DNA of 64,000 bases. Source: Streptomyces sp. NBC_01296. Its GTDB lineage: Bacteria > Actinomycetota > Actinomycetes > Streptomycetales > Streptomycetaceae. The notes beneath the pieces are model-generated. The model had not been told where the DNA came from and ran no database searches. It worked only from the letters and a program-made list of their open reading frames with translations. Positions 16,982 through 27,331 of the stretch are shown here, in pieces. The DNA lies in contig NZ_CP130720.1 of assembly GCF_035984415.1 (NCBI RefSeq), positions 5,146,001 to 5,210,000 of the forward strand. The letters are read 5' to 3'. The first letter of the stretch is position 1, and every line of letters begins with the position of its first letter. A program made the position numbers and the translations under genes.

Positions 16982-18457
16982 GTGAGCGAGAGTTCTTTCA
17001 CCGGGGCGTACGGGGACGAAGCCGCCCCGGACCCGGACCCGGCCGTGGTACCCGCCCCGCGCACCGGCGACCGGCGGGCCGCCCGGCGCCGCCGGATCGT
17101 CGAGGCCGGCCCCGTACCCGCGGCGCCGCCCGCCCCCACCGGGCGGCGCCGGGCCGCGCCCGCCGCGGGCGCGGAACTCCTGGCGCCCGCCGGACCCGGC
17201 ACCGGGCGCCGCCGCAGCCCGGACCCCGGCCCGCCGCCCCCGGGCACCGGCGCAGCCGCCGGCCCCGGACGAGCCCCCGGCTTCGGCGCCGCCACCGGCA
17301 TCCAAGCCGTCCCCGCCGGGACCGGCCGGCGGCGCCGTACCGCCCCCGCCACGACGGCCGCGGGGCGCGACAGCTGGCGGCGGATCGTCCCGCAGGCGCT
17401 CGTCGTCGCCTTCCTGGCCGGCGGCACCACGGCCTTCGTCGCCGCCGACAAATCGGTCCGCCTCACCGTGGACGGGGAGCCCCGGACGCTGCACACCTTC
17501 GCCGGCGACGTCGACGAGCTCCTCGCCGCCGAAGGGGTCGGCGTCGGCCCCCACGACCTCGTCGCCCCCGCCCGCACCGAAGCCCTCGACGACGGCGACG
17601 AGATCGTCGTGCGCTACGGCCGCCCCGTGCGCCTGACCCTCGACGGACAGAGCCGCCAGGTGTGGACCACGGCCGGCACCGTCGAGGGCGCGCTGCGCCA
17701 GTTCGGCGTCCGCGTCGAGGGCGCCTACCTCTCCGCCCCGCGCACCGCCCCCGTGCCCCGCGCCGGCCTCGCTCTCGCCGTCCGCACCGAACGCAGCGTC
17801 ACCTTCATGTCGGACGGCCGCGAAAGCACCATCCGCACCAACGCGGCCACCGTCCGGGAGGCCCTCGGCCAGGCCGGGATCACCCTCCAGGGCCAGGACA
17901 CCACCTCCGTCCCGCCCGACTCCTTCCCGCGCGACGGCCAGACCGTCACCGTGCTCCGCATCACCGGCACCCGCGAGGTCCGCGAGGAGCGCATCCCGTA
18001 CGAGACCGAGCAGTCCGAGGACGCCGACCTGTTCGCCGGCACCGAGCTCGTCGAGCGGGCGGGCCGCCCCGGAGCGCGCCGGGTCACGTACGCCCTGCGC
18101 ACGGTCAACGGGGTGCAGCAGAAGCCCCGCAAGATCGCCGAGGAGGTCGTCCGCGAGCCCGTCACCCAGCTGGTCAAGGTCGGCACGAAGCCGCTGCCGT
18201 CCTCCGTCTCCGGGGCGGACGGCCTCGACTGGGGGGCACTGGCCCAGTGCGAGTCCGGCGGCCGCCCCGCAGCCACCGACGCCTCGGGCACGTACGGCGG
18301 CCTGTACCAGTTCGACGTCCGCACCTGGCAGAGCCTCGGCGGCTCCGGACGCCCGCAGGACGCCCCGGGCGCGGAACAGACGTACCGGGCGAAGAAGCTC
18401 TACGTACAACGGGGCGCGACTCCGTGGCCCCACTGCGGCCGTAGGCTTTACCGGTGA
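16982..18457 (+). CDS. rpfB: RpfB-like resuscitation-promoting factor
   Basis: Cell-wall lytic enzyme of 491 residues needed for germination or exit from dormancy in actinobacteria. The N-terminal ~130 residues are Pro/Ala/Arg-rich and cytosolic, followed by one membrane segment (QALVVAFLAGGTTAFVAAD). Three DUF348 repeats follow (VRLTVDGEPRTLHTFAGDV and similar; VRLTLDGQSRQVWTTAGTV; VTFMSDGRESTIRTNAATV). A G5 domain comes next (IPYETEQSEDADLFAGTELV to EPVTQLVKVGTKP), then a C-terminal transglycosylase-like domain with the catalytic Glu in LAQCESGGRP and GTYGGLYQFDVRTWQSLGG. Start GTG at 16982 is chosen as the first plausible start; its ribosome-binding site is weak. The stop overlaps the ksgA start by GTGA. 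The 121-base leader is too short to hold the c-di-AMP riboswitch seen upstream of rpfA. Confidence 0.93.
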   Translation: MSESSFTGAYGDEAAPDPDPAVVPAPRTGDRRAARRRRIVEAGPVPAAPPAPTGRRRAAPAAGAELLAPAGPGTGRRRSPDPGPPPPGTGAAAGPGRAPGFGAATGIQAVPAGTGRRRRTAPATTAAGRDSWRRIVPQALVVAFLAGGTTAFVAADKSVRLTVDGEPRTLHTFAGDVDELLAAEGVGVGPHDLVAPARTEALDDGDEIVVRYGRPVRLTLDGQSRQVWTTAGTVEGALRQFGVRVEGAYLSAPRTAPVPRAGLALAVRTERSVTFMSDGRESTIRTNAATVREALGQAGITLQGQDTTSVPPDSFPRDGQTVTVLRITGTREVREERIPYETEQSEDADLFAGTELVERAGRPGARRVTYALRTVNGVQQKPRKIAEEVVREPVTQLVKVGTKPLPSSVSGADGLDWGALAQCESGGRPAATDASGTYGGLYQFDVRTWQSLGGSGRPQDAPGAEQTYRAKKLYVQRGATPWPHCGRRLYR

Positions 18458-19365
18458 GCACCGCAGAGCAGCAGCCCGAGCCTTCGACCAGCACGCCCCC
18501 CGACGCCCTTCTCGGACCGGCAGAGATCCGGGAACTGGCCGCCGTACTCGGCGTACGGCCGACGAAGCAGAAGGGCCAGAACTTCGTCATCGACGCCAAC
18601 ACGGTGCGCCGGATCGTGCGCACCGCCGAGGTGCGGCCCGACGACGTGGTCGTCGAGGTCGGCCCGGGGCTGGGGTCGCTGACGCTCGCGCTGCTGGAGG
18701 CCGCCGACCGGGTCATCGCCGTCGAGATCGACGACGTCCTGGCCGCGGCGCTGCCCGCCACCATCGAGGCGCGGATGCCCGCGCGCAAGGACCGCTTCGC
18801 GCTGGTGCACTCCGACGCGATGCTGGTCGAGGAGCTGCCGGGCCCGCCGCCGACCGCGCTCGTCGCGAACCTCCCGTACAACGTGGCCGTACCGGTGCTG
18901 CTGACCATGCTGGACCGCTTCCCGACCATCGAGCGCACGCTGGTGATGGTGCAGGCGGAGGTCGCCGACCGGCTGGCCGCCGAGCCGGGCAACAAGGTGT
19001 ACGGGGTGCCCTCCGTCAAGGCGAACTGGTACGCGCACGTCAAGCGCGCCGGGTCCATCGGCCGCAAGGTCTTCTGGCCCGCGCCGAACGTGGACTCGGG
19101 CCTGGTGTCGCTGGTGCGGCGGGCCGAGCCGATCAAGACGACCGCCACGAAGGCGGAGGTCTTCGCCGTCGTGGACGCGGCCTTCGCGCAGCGCCGCAAG
19201 ACGCTGCGCGCCGCGCTGGCCGGCTGGGCCGGCTCGGCGGCGGGCGCCGAGGCGGCGCTGGTCGCCGCCGGGATCTCCCCGCAGGCGCGCGGCGAGTCGC
19301 TGACGGTGGAGGAGTTCGCGGCGATCGCCGAGCACAAGCCCGCGCAGGAGAGGCCCGCGCTGTGA
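18454..19365 (+). CDS. rsmA: 16S rRNA dimethyladenosine transferase RsmA/KsgA
   Basis: SAM-dependent enzyme of 303 residues that dimethylates A1518 and A1519 of 16S rRNA during late 30S assembly. Motifs: TKQKGQNFVIDANTVRRIV at the N-terminus, VVEVGPGLGSLTLALLEAAD (SAM-binding motif I), VIAVEIDD (motif II) and VANLPYNVAVPVL (N-L-P-Y catalytic motif IV). FWPAPNVDSGLVSLVRR and FAQRRKTLRAAL lie in the C-terminal helical domain. Start is GTG at 18454, overlapping the rpfB stop by four bases, so it is translationally coupled. Its own stop overlaps the ispE start in the same way. Confidence 0.96.
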   Translation: MSTAEQQPEPSTSTPPDALLGPAEIRELAAVLGVRPTKQKGQNFVIDANTVRRIVRTAEVRPDDVVVEVGPGLGSLTLALLEAADRVIAVEIDDVLAAALPATIEARMPARKDRFALVHSDAMLVEELPGPPPTALVANLPYNVAVPVLLTMLDRFPTIERTLVMVQAEVADRLAAEPGNKVYGVPSVKANWYAHVKRAGSIGRKVFWPAPNVDSGLVSLVRRAEPIKTTATKAEVFAVVDAAFAQRRKTLRAALAGWAGSAAGAEAALVAAGISPQARGESLTVEEFAAIAEHKPAQERPAL

Positions 19366-20282
19366 ACCACGTCGAGAGCCGCCGGGCCGTGACCGTACGG
19401 GTCCCCGCGAAGGTCAACGTCCAGCTGGCGGTGGGCGCGGCGCGGCCGGACGGCTTCCACGACCTGGCCAACGTCTTCCTCGCGGTGTCGCTGTACGACG
19501 AGGTCACGGTCACCGAGGCCGATGCCCTGACCGTCAGCTGCACCGGACCCGACGCCGGCCAGGTCCCGCTGGACCGCACGAACCTCGCGGCGCGCGCCGC
19601 CGAGATCCTCGCGGCCCGGGCCGGGATCGAACCCGCCGTCCACCTCCACATCGCGAAGAACATCCCGGTCGCCGGCGGCATGGCGGGCGGCAGCGCGGAC
19701 GGCGCGGCGGCCCTGCTGGCCTGCGACACCCTGTGGGGTCTGAACACCCCGCGTGCGCAGCTCCTCGACATCTGCGCGGAGCTCGGCAGCGACGTCCCCT
19801 TCAGCCTGGTCGGCGGGGCCGCGCTCGGCACCGGCCGCGGTGAGCTGCTCACCCCGGTCGAGGCGGGCACCTTCCACTGGGTGTTCGCGGTGGCCGACGG
19901 CGGCCTGTCCACCCCGGCGGTGTTCCGCGAGTTCGACCGCCTCGCGGAGGGTACGCAGATCCCGGAGCCCGATGCCTCCCCGGCGCTCCTGGCGGCCCTC
20001 GCCTCGGGCGACGCGGACGCGCTGGCGGCCACACTGGCCAACGACCTCCAGCCCGCGGCGCTCTCGCTGCGCCCGCAGCTGGCCGGGACGCTGGCGGCGG
20101 GCGCCGACGGCGGTGCGCTCGCCGCGCTGGTCTCGGGCTCGGGCCCCACGACGGCCTTCCTGTGCCGGGACGCGGAGTCGGCCGAGAAGGTGGCGGCGGC
20201 CCTCGAAGCCTCGGGCACCTGCCGCACGACCCGAGTGGCCGGCTCCCCGGCAGCGGGCGCAACGGTCCTTCACGAAGCCTGA
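19362..20282 (+). CDS. ispE: 4-diphosphocytidyl-2-C-methyl-D-erythritol kinase IspE
   Basis: GHMP-family kinase of 306 residues that phosphorylates CDP-methylerythritol in the MEP isoprenoid pathway. Motifs: VRVPAKVNVQLAVGAARPDG at the N-terminus (substrate Lys), the ATP-binding loop NIPVAGGMAGGSADGAAALL, LGSDVPFSLVGGAALGTGRG and the C-terminal ALVSGSGPTTAFL (GHMP motif 3). The start is GTG at 19362, overlapping the rsmA stop. This ksgA-ispE coupling is widespread. It is the last gene of the rightward run starting at rsmI. Confidence 0.96.
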   Translation: MNHVESRRAVTVRVPAKVNVQLAVGAARPDGFHDLANVFLAVSLYDEVTVTEADALTVSCTGPDAGQVPLDRTNLAARAAEILAARAGIEPAVHLHIAKNIPVAGGMAGGSADGAAALLACDTLWGLNTPRAQLLDICAELGSDVPFSLVGGAALGTGRGELLTPVEAGTFHWVFAVADGGLSTPAVFREFDRLAEGTQIPEPDASPALLAALASGDADALAATLANDLQPAALSLRPQLAGTLAAGADGGALAALVSGSGPTTAFLCRDAESAEKVAAALEASGTCRTTRVAGSPAAGATVLHEA

Positions 20283-20304
20283 GCCGGGGCTAGGCTGAGG
20301 CGGA

Positions 20305-20328
20305 CAGCCGAGTGTGATGGCTCGGCTG
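20305..20328. terminator. Small hairpin after ispE
   Basis: CAGCCGAG and CTCGGCTG arms (20305-20312, 20321-20328) with an 8-base loop, 23 bases past the ispE stop. It is a weak candidate terminator. Confidence 0.35.
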
Positions 20329-20344
20329 ACCGGGCAGCGCCGGC

Positions 20345-20365
20345 TACTCACTCCCGGGGTGAGTA
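20345..20365. promoter_or_regulatory. Inverted repeat upstream of acyltransferase
   Basis: TACTCAC-N7-GTGAGTA (arms 20345-20351 and 20359-20365) lies 46 bases before the acyltransferase start. Perfect 7-bp half-sites two turns apart suggest an operator for an unknown dimeric repressor. Confidence 0.4.
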
Positions 20366-20410
20366 TCCGCGCCCTGTTGCGACGTCCGGTCGCACGGCAG
20401 CGTAAGCCGT

Positions 20411-21733
20411 ATGACAGCCACCGCACGGGCCATGGCCGAGGCCACCCCCGCCGACCGCGACCGGTACGTCGACCTGCTGCGGGTCGCCTCGCTCGGGACC
20501 GTGCTCTTCGGGCACTGGCTGATGGCCGCCGTCAGCAGCGACGGCATAGGGAACCTGCTCGCCCTCGTCCCCGCGCTCCAGGTGCTCACCTGGGGCCTGC
20601 AGATCATGCCGGTGTTCTTCTTCGTCGGCGGGTTCTCGCACGCCCTGTCGTACCGGTCCCTGGCCAGGAAGGCCGAAGGGCGGCCCGTCTACGCCGCCTT
20701 CCTGCGGGCCCGGCTCCAGCGGCTGCTGCGCCCCACCCTCGTGTTCGTCCTCGTCTGGACCGCCGGGGCGCTGGCCGTGCAGCTCGCCGGCGGCGGGGAC
20801 GGGCGGCTGACCGGGGCCGCCCTGCGGCTGGTCACCCAGCCGCTGTGGTTCATCGGGATCTACCTCGCCATGGTCGCCTTCACCCCGGCCCTCCTGGCGC
20901 TCCACCAGCGGTGGGGCTGGGGGGCGTTCGCCCTCCTCGCCGGGTCCGCGGCCGCCGTCGACGTGCTCCGCTTCGCGCTCGCCGTTCCGTACGTCGAGTT
21001 CCTGAACTTCGCCTTCGTCTGGCTCGCCGTGCACCAGCTCGGCTTCCTGCGCGCCGACGGCCGGATCACCCGCCCCGGCCTGCTCGCCGCCGCCGGGCTC
21101 ACCGGCGCGGTACTGCTCGTCGCGTACGGCCCGTACCCGCTGTCCATGGTCGGGATGCCCGGCGAGAAGGTCTCCAACATGGCCCCGCCCACCCTCGCCC
21201 TGCTGGCGCACGGGATGTGGCTCGTCGGCGCCGTGCAGCTGCTCGCGGCCCCCGCCACCGCCTGGCTCGCCCGCCCCCGCGTCTGGCGCACGGTCGTCGC
21301 CGCCAACGGCATCGCCATGACCGCCTTCCTCTGGCACCTCACCGCCATGCTCGCCGTCTACGCGGCCCAGCTCGCGCTCGGCATCGCGCTCCCCGTGCCC
21401 GCCTCCGCCGCCTGGTGGGCCCAGGTGCCGCTGCGGCTGCTCGCCGCCGCCGGGCTGACCGCCGTACTCGTCGCCCTCTTCCGCAGGTTCGAAGCCCCGG
21501 TGCGCACCGGGGCCGAGCCCGGCAGCGGGCCGCTGGCCGCCCTCGGCACCACCCTGTGCCTGCTCGGCATCCTCGGCCTGTCCACGACCGGGCTCGGCGG
21601 CCTCCTCGAAGGCCACAGCGCCACCCTGATCGCCCTTCCGGTCACGGCGCCCGCCGCGATCGCCATGGCGCTGGGCGGCTGGCTCCTGGTGGAACGTTCC
21701 GGAGCGGCCCGGAGCGTTAGGCTGGGGGGCTGA
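20411..21733 (+). CDS. Membrane acyltransferase, acyltransferase-3 family
   Basis: Polytopic membrane protein of 440 residues with about 10-12 hydrophobic helices, belonging to the acyl_transf_3/OafA-like family that moves acyl groups onto surface sugars or lipids. The family's N-terminal pattern is visible: RDRYVDLLRVASLGTVLFGH (R-x-x-D-x-L-R then H), followed by FFFVGGFSHALSY. LWFIGIYLAMVAFTP and MTAFLWHLTAML are further helices. Start is ATG at 20411 with little Shine-Dalgarno; ATG at 20432 is an alternative. It stands alone between ispE and the ABC-F gene. The acceptor is unknown. Confidence 0.85.
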   Translation: MTATARAMAEATPADRDRYVDLLRVASLGTVLFGHWLMAAVSSDGIGNLLALVPALQVLTWGLQIMPVFFFVGGFSHALSYRSLARKAEGRPVYAAFLRARLQRLLRPTLVFVLVWTAGALAVQLAGGGDGRLTGAALRLVTQPLWFIGIYLAMVAFTPALLALHQRWGWGAFALLAGSAAAVDVLRFALAVPYVEFLNFAFVWLAVHQLGFLRADGRITRPGLLAAAGLTGAVLLVAYGPYPLSMVGMPGEKVSNMAPPTLALLAHGMWLVGAVQLLAAPATAWLARPRVWRTVVAANGIAMTAFLWHLTAMLAVYAAQLALGIALPVPASAAWWAQVPLRLLAAAGLTAVLVALFRRFEAPVRTGAEPGSGPLAALGTTLCLLGILGLSTTGLGGLLEGHSATLIALPVTAPAAIAMALGGWLLVERSGAARSVRLGG

Positions 21734-21741
21734 TCCACACC

Positions 21742-21774
21742 CTCCCCCGGGACCCGTCCGGGGGGACCCCCACC
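21742..21774. repeat. C-tract/G-tract palindromic element
   Basis: CCCTCCCCCGGGACCCGTCC followed by GGGGGGACCCCCACC, between the acyltransferase and ABC-F genes. It resembles the short G/C-rich palindromes found between Streptomyces genes and could attenuate read-through. Confidence 0.35.
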
Positions 21775-21787
21775 TGGAGCGCTCCTG

Positions 21788-23584
<1,797 letters not shown>

Positions 23585-23641
23585 GGGTGTCGTGGATGTG
23601 GCCGTCCTTCGCGGTCAACTGACCTGATAACGGCGTTGTCA

Positions 23642-23682
23642 CGGGCCGGTCCTCCCTTGGGAACAGGGGCTGGACCGGCCCG
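23642..23682 (+). terminator. Hairpin after ABC-F gene
   Basis: Perfect 11-bp arms (CGGGCCGGTCC at 23642-23652 and GGACCGGCCCG at 23672-23682) with a 19-base loop, 58 bases past the ABC-F stop. Confidence 0.6.
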
Positions 23683-23750
23683 ATGTATGAGCGCTGTCAG
23701 TGATAGAAAGGTCATCCCCCTACGCCACCCGACGCCGAAGGTATGCGCTG

Positions 23751-25406
23751 ATGACCGAGCCGCCCCAGCCGCCGAACCAGCCGCCCACACCTTCCGGTTA
23801 CGGCCACCTGCCCGGCCCGCCGCAGTCCGGGTCCGGGTACGGGTACCCGCAGCAGGGCGACAACCCGTACGCCCAGCAGCCCCCGACGCAGCCGATGCAC
23901 CCGATGCAGCCCCCGCCGCCGATGCCGCAGCAGGGCTACCTCCCGCCGCCGCCCGGGCCGCCGACCGCCGCGATGCAGCAGGCCGGGGGCGCGGCGCCCA
24001 AGAAGAAGACGGCCGTGGTCATCGCCGCAGCCGCCGCCGGCGTACTCGTCCTCGGTACCGGCGGCTACTTCGCCTTCGCCGGCAGCAGCGGCGAGGACCC
24101 GAAGAAGCCCGTCGCGCAGAGCTCCGCCCCGACCGACGCCAAGCCCTCCGCCGACGTGGACAAGGGCGACGGCAGCGGCAGCGGCTCCAAGGCGGGCGAG
24201 GACCTCAACGCCGGCCGCAAGCAGGGCGAGGACAAGGCCCTCTGGCTCAGGACCGCCAAGATCGACGGCCCCGGCATGGGCGTGGAGTCCGCCGGCCAGT
24301 GGATCGTCGGCGACACCGTCGTCAAGAGCGTCTGGAAGAACCTCACCGCCTACGGGGCCACCGACGGCAAGGAGAAGTGGACGCTCGCGTTCCCCACTCC
24401 TATCTGCTCCGTCACCCGGCAGACCACCGCCGAGGGCAAGACCGTCGTCATGTTCAAGGACGGCGACGGCGACCGCGCCACCTGCAACCAGATGAAGCTG
24501 GTCGACCTCAAGGCGGGCAAGGAAGGCTGGACGAAGGAGGTCCCCAAGGAGGGCCTCTTCGACATCATGACCAGCCCCAGCCTGGGCATCACCGGCGACA
24601 CCGTCGCCGTCAGCCGCAGTGGCACCGCCAGCGCCTTCAAGGTCAGCACCGGCGACAAGCTCTTCGGCAGCGCCACCGCCGAGGGCTGCAAGCCCGACTC
24701 GTACGTCGTCAACAACGGCAAGATGGTCGCCGTCTCCACCTGCTACGACGACGACCTCTCCAGCGAGGTGTCGGCCGCCGACCCCGTCACCGGCAAGAAG
24801 AGCTGGACCTTCAAACTGCCCGCGAAGTACAAGGTCGCCGCCATCTACTCGCTGGACCCCCTCGTCCTCGACATCGGCAACCAGGACAAGAAGGAACGCG
24901 CCATCGTGGTCATCGGACCCGACGGCAAGCAGACCGCCACCGTCAGCGGCGAGGGCAGCTTCGCCACCGAGTGCGACGGCGGCCTCTTCCGCTCCGTCGA
25001 GGTCTGCTCCACCACCGCCGTGGACGCGAACACCCTCTACATGCCGACCGTCGCCGCATCCGGCAAGGCCAACGAGATCGTCGCCTTCGACCTGGGCACC
25101 GGCAAGGTCAAGTGGCGCACCCCCGCCGGCGACGGCCGCACCCTCACCCCGATCGGGGCCGCGAACGGCCAGCTGCTCGCCTACCGCAAGGCCACCTCCG
25201 ACCAGGGCGGCGAGGTCGTCTCGATCCCGGCCGCAGGCGGCACGCCCACCGCGCTGCTGCGCAACCCGTCGGGATCCTCCGCTCCCGTCGAGAGCAGCTT
25301 CTACACCCCGAAGGTCGACTACGTGGACGGGCGGCTGTTCATCTCCCAAACCCGCCTTCTCGCCCAGGGCAAGGACGAGAAGCTCCTGATGGTCTTCGGC
25401 AAGTGA
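23751..25406 (+). CDS. Membrane-anchored PQQ-like beta-propeller protein (copy 1)
   Basis: Protein of 551 residues with a cytosolic Pro/Gln/Tyr-rich N-terminus (about residues 1-83), one transmembrane helix (KKKTAVVIAAAAAGVLVLGT) and an extracellular domain. The external part has PQQ/WD-like blades, with repeated phrases such as TAYGATDGKEKWTLAFP, DPVTGKKSWTFKLP and DLGTGKVKWRTP. Cysteine pairs (e.g. PICSVTR and RATCNQM) could form disulfides. Start chosen is ATG at 23751; a GTG at 23700 is in frame but codes for an Arg-rich stretch. The tandem paralogue follows at 25448. Such proteins are usually extracytoplasmic sensors or scaffolds, but no ligand can be named. Confidence 0.85.
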   Translation: MTEPPQPPNQPPTPSGYGHLPGPPQSGSGYGYPQQGDNPYAQQPPTQPMHPMQPPPPMPQQGYLPPPPGPPTAAMQQAGGAAPKKKTAVVIAAAAAGVLVLGTGGYFAFAGSSGEDPKKPVAQSSAPTDAKPSADVDKGDGSGSGSKAGEDLNAGRKQGEDKALWLRTAKIDGPGMGVESAGQWIVGDTVVKSVWKNLTAYGATDGKEKWTLAFPTPICSVTRQTTAEGKTVVMFKDGDGDRATCNQMKLVDLKAGKEGWTKEVPKEGLFDIMTSPSLGITGDTVAVSRSGTASAFKVSTGDKLFGSATAEGCKPDSYVVNNGKMVAVSTCYDDDLSSEVSAADPVTGKKSWTFKLPAKYKVAAIYSLDPLVLDIGNQDKKERAIVVIGPDGKQTATVSGEGSFATECDGGLFRSVEVCSTTAVDANTLYMPTVAASGKANEIVAFDLGTGKVKWRTPAGDGRTLTPIGAANGQLLAYRKATSDQGGEVVSIPAAGGTPTALLRNPSGSSAPVESSFYTPKVDYVDGRLFISQTRLLAQGKDEKLLMVFGK

Positions 25407-25447
25407 ACGAGTCCACCGAGCCGCCCACCGAGAGGCAGTAGCAAGCC

Positions 25448-27187
25448 ATGAGTACCCCGCCGCCCCCCAACCAGCCGCCCGCCGGCGGCTTCGGAGCGCC
25501 GCAGGATCCCCACCCCGGGGGCTTCGGCGCGCCGCAGCCGGGCCCGCCCGTACCGCCGGCGCCCCCGCAGCAGCCGCCCGTACCGCCCACCATGCCGGCC
25601 ACGCCGGCCGTGCCCCCGCAAGGGCAGCCGGCCTACGGCTATCCGCAGCAGGGCTACGGCTACCCGCAGCAGCAGCCGGCCCCCGATGCCGGCGCCCCGC
25701 CGCAGTTCGGCGCGCCCACGGCCCCCATGCAGGCGGCCCGGCCCCCGGCCCCGGGCGGCGGCAACGCAAAGCGCACCCAGCTGATGATCGTCGGCGCGGC
25801 CGTCGTGGCCGTCTCCCTGATCGTCGGAGCCGGCTTCTGGTCCGTCTCCGGCGACGACGGCGACGGCAAGCAGCCCACCCCGAACGGCAGCCAGAGCACC
25901 AAGGCGCAGGCCGGCACGCCCGGTTCGGAGAAGGCGCCCGCCAACGTCAAGTCGAAGCCGCTGTTCAACCAGCCGAGCCCGACCCCGGAAGATGTCGTCA
26001 ACGTCGAGGGCTCCTGGCTCACCGACTCCACCTACGTCAAGTCCGACGTGGCGAAGGTCGTCGGCTACAACACCGTCGACGGCGGCAAGAAGTGGGAGAT
26101 CCCCTTCCCGGGCGAGCTCTGCGGCGCGACCAAGCACGTCAGCGACAACAAGACGGCGGTCCTCTTCCGGCCGGCGAAGCCCACGCCCGAGGTCAAGTAC
26201 CCGGCGTGCACCGAGGTCGGCGTCATCGACCTGAACGCGGGCAAGCTCCTGTGGTCCGGCAACGCCAAGGGCGCCACCACCGGCGACAAGCCCGCCCTCT
26301 TCGACGAGGTCACGATCAGCGGCCAGACCGTCGCCGCGGGCGGCACCAGCGGCGGCGCCGCCTGGAACCTCGCCGACGGCAAGTCCCTGTGGACGCCCAA
26401 GACCGATGGCGAGGGCTGCTACGACAGCGGCTACGCCGGCGGCGAGGCCCTCGGCGTGATCCGCAAGTGCGGCCGCGGCGACAACCAGACGCTGTACGCC
26501 CAGACCCTGGATCCGGCCACCGGCGCGCAGACGGCCTCGTACAAGCTCTCCCCGGGCATCGAGTGGGCGTCGATCGTCTCCACGAAGCCCCTCATCGTCG
26601 CCGCCGACGTCGGCAAGGCCGCCAAGAACGCCTCCGGCGTCAGCGACCTCTTCGTCGTCGACCCCAAGGGCGAGCTGAAGGCACGCATCTCGCTCGCCTC
26701 CGGCAACTTCGGCGGCAAGTGCAACGGCACCGACGTCGAGAAGTGCCACGGCTTCGTGGTCGGCAACGGCAAGCTCTACCTGCCCTCGATCGAGCACCAG
26801 GGCAAGGAGTCGGGCGGCGACACCAACGAGCTGCTCTCCTTCGACCTGGAGACCGGCAAGGAGACCACCGACCGCGCCGACGCGGGCGAGAAGTACACCC
26901 TGTTCCCGCTCCGCATGGACGGGTCGAACGTCATCGCGTACAAGGAGCCCCCTTACGACAAGGGCGGCCAGATCGTCAGCATCGACGGTACGACGATGAA
27001 GGAGACCGTCCTCATGGAGAACCCGGCCGAGAAGGCCAGCCGGACCGCCGAGACCGGTTACTCGCCCGACTACTCCGAATACCGCTACCACAACGGCAAG
27101 CTCTTCATCTCCCGGACCATGGCCAGGAAGCCGTACTCCGACAAGGGCGACCCCGAGTACCTGTTCGTCTCCTTCAGCGCCAGCTGA
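25448..27187 (+). CDS. Membrane-anchored PQQ-like beta-propeller protein (copy 2)
   Basis: Protein of 579 residues, the tandem paralogue of the preceding gene with the same plan. It has a Pro/Gln/Tyr-rich cytosolic N-terminus (~1-108), one helix (QLMIVGAAVVAVSLIVGAGF), a short linker and an extracellular beta-propeller (YNTVDGGKKWEIPFPGE, DLNAGKLLWSGNAKG, NLADGKSLWTPKTDG, DLETGKETTDRAD). Start ATG at 25448 lies 41 bases after the stop of copy 1, with GAGAGGCAG upstream, so the two are probably co-transcribed and end at the hairpin at 27226. The copies have diverged strongly outside blade motifs, implying an old duplication and different ligands. Confidence 0.85.
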   Translation: MSTPPPPNQPPAGGFGAPQDPHPGGFGAPQPGPPVPPAPPQQPPVPPTMPATPAVPPQGQPAYGYPQQGYGYPQQQPAPDAGAPPQFGAPTAPMQAARPPAPGGGNAKRTQLMIVGAAVVAVSLIVGAGFWSVSGDDGDGKQPTPNGSQSTKAQAGTPGSEKAPANVKSKPLFNQPSPTPEDVVNVEGSWLTDSTYVKSDVAKVVGYNTVDGGKKWEIPFPGELCGATKHVSDNKTAVLFRPAKPTPEVKYPACTEVGVIDLNAGKLLWSGNAKGATTGDKPALFDEVTISGQTVAAGGTSGGAAWNLADGKSLWTPKTDGEGCYDSGYAGGEALGVIRKCGRGDNQTLYAQTLDPATGAQTASYKLSPGIEWASIVSTKPLIVAADVGKAAKNASGVSDLFVVDPKGELKARISLASGNFGGKCNGTDVEKCHGFVVGNGKLYLPSIEHQGKESGGDTNELLSFDLETGKETTDRADAGEKYTLFPLRMDGSNVIAYKEPPYDKGGQIVSIDGTTMKETVLMENPAEKASRTAETGYSPDYSEYRYHNGKLFISRTMARKPYSDKGDPEYLFVSFSAS

Positions 27188-27225
27188 TCCCCGGCCGATC
27201 CCGGCCGGTCCCCGCAGACGGCTCG

Positions 27226-27255
27226 AGCCCCCGGAAGGTCCGCCTTCCGGGGGCT
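27226..27255 (+). terminator. Strong hairpin terminator
   Basis: Perfect 13-bp arms (27226-27238 and 27243-27255), four-base loop TCCG, followed by TCTGC; 38 bases past the beta-propeller gene stop. Confidence 0.8.
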
Positions 27256-27331
27256 TCTGCGCGGTAACCGCCGCGCACCGTCGAACAAGCGTGTAGCTTG
27301 CCGGGGCAGAAGGGTCGGGGGTGGGTGCGCG

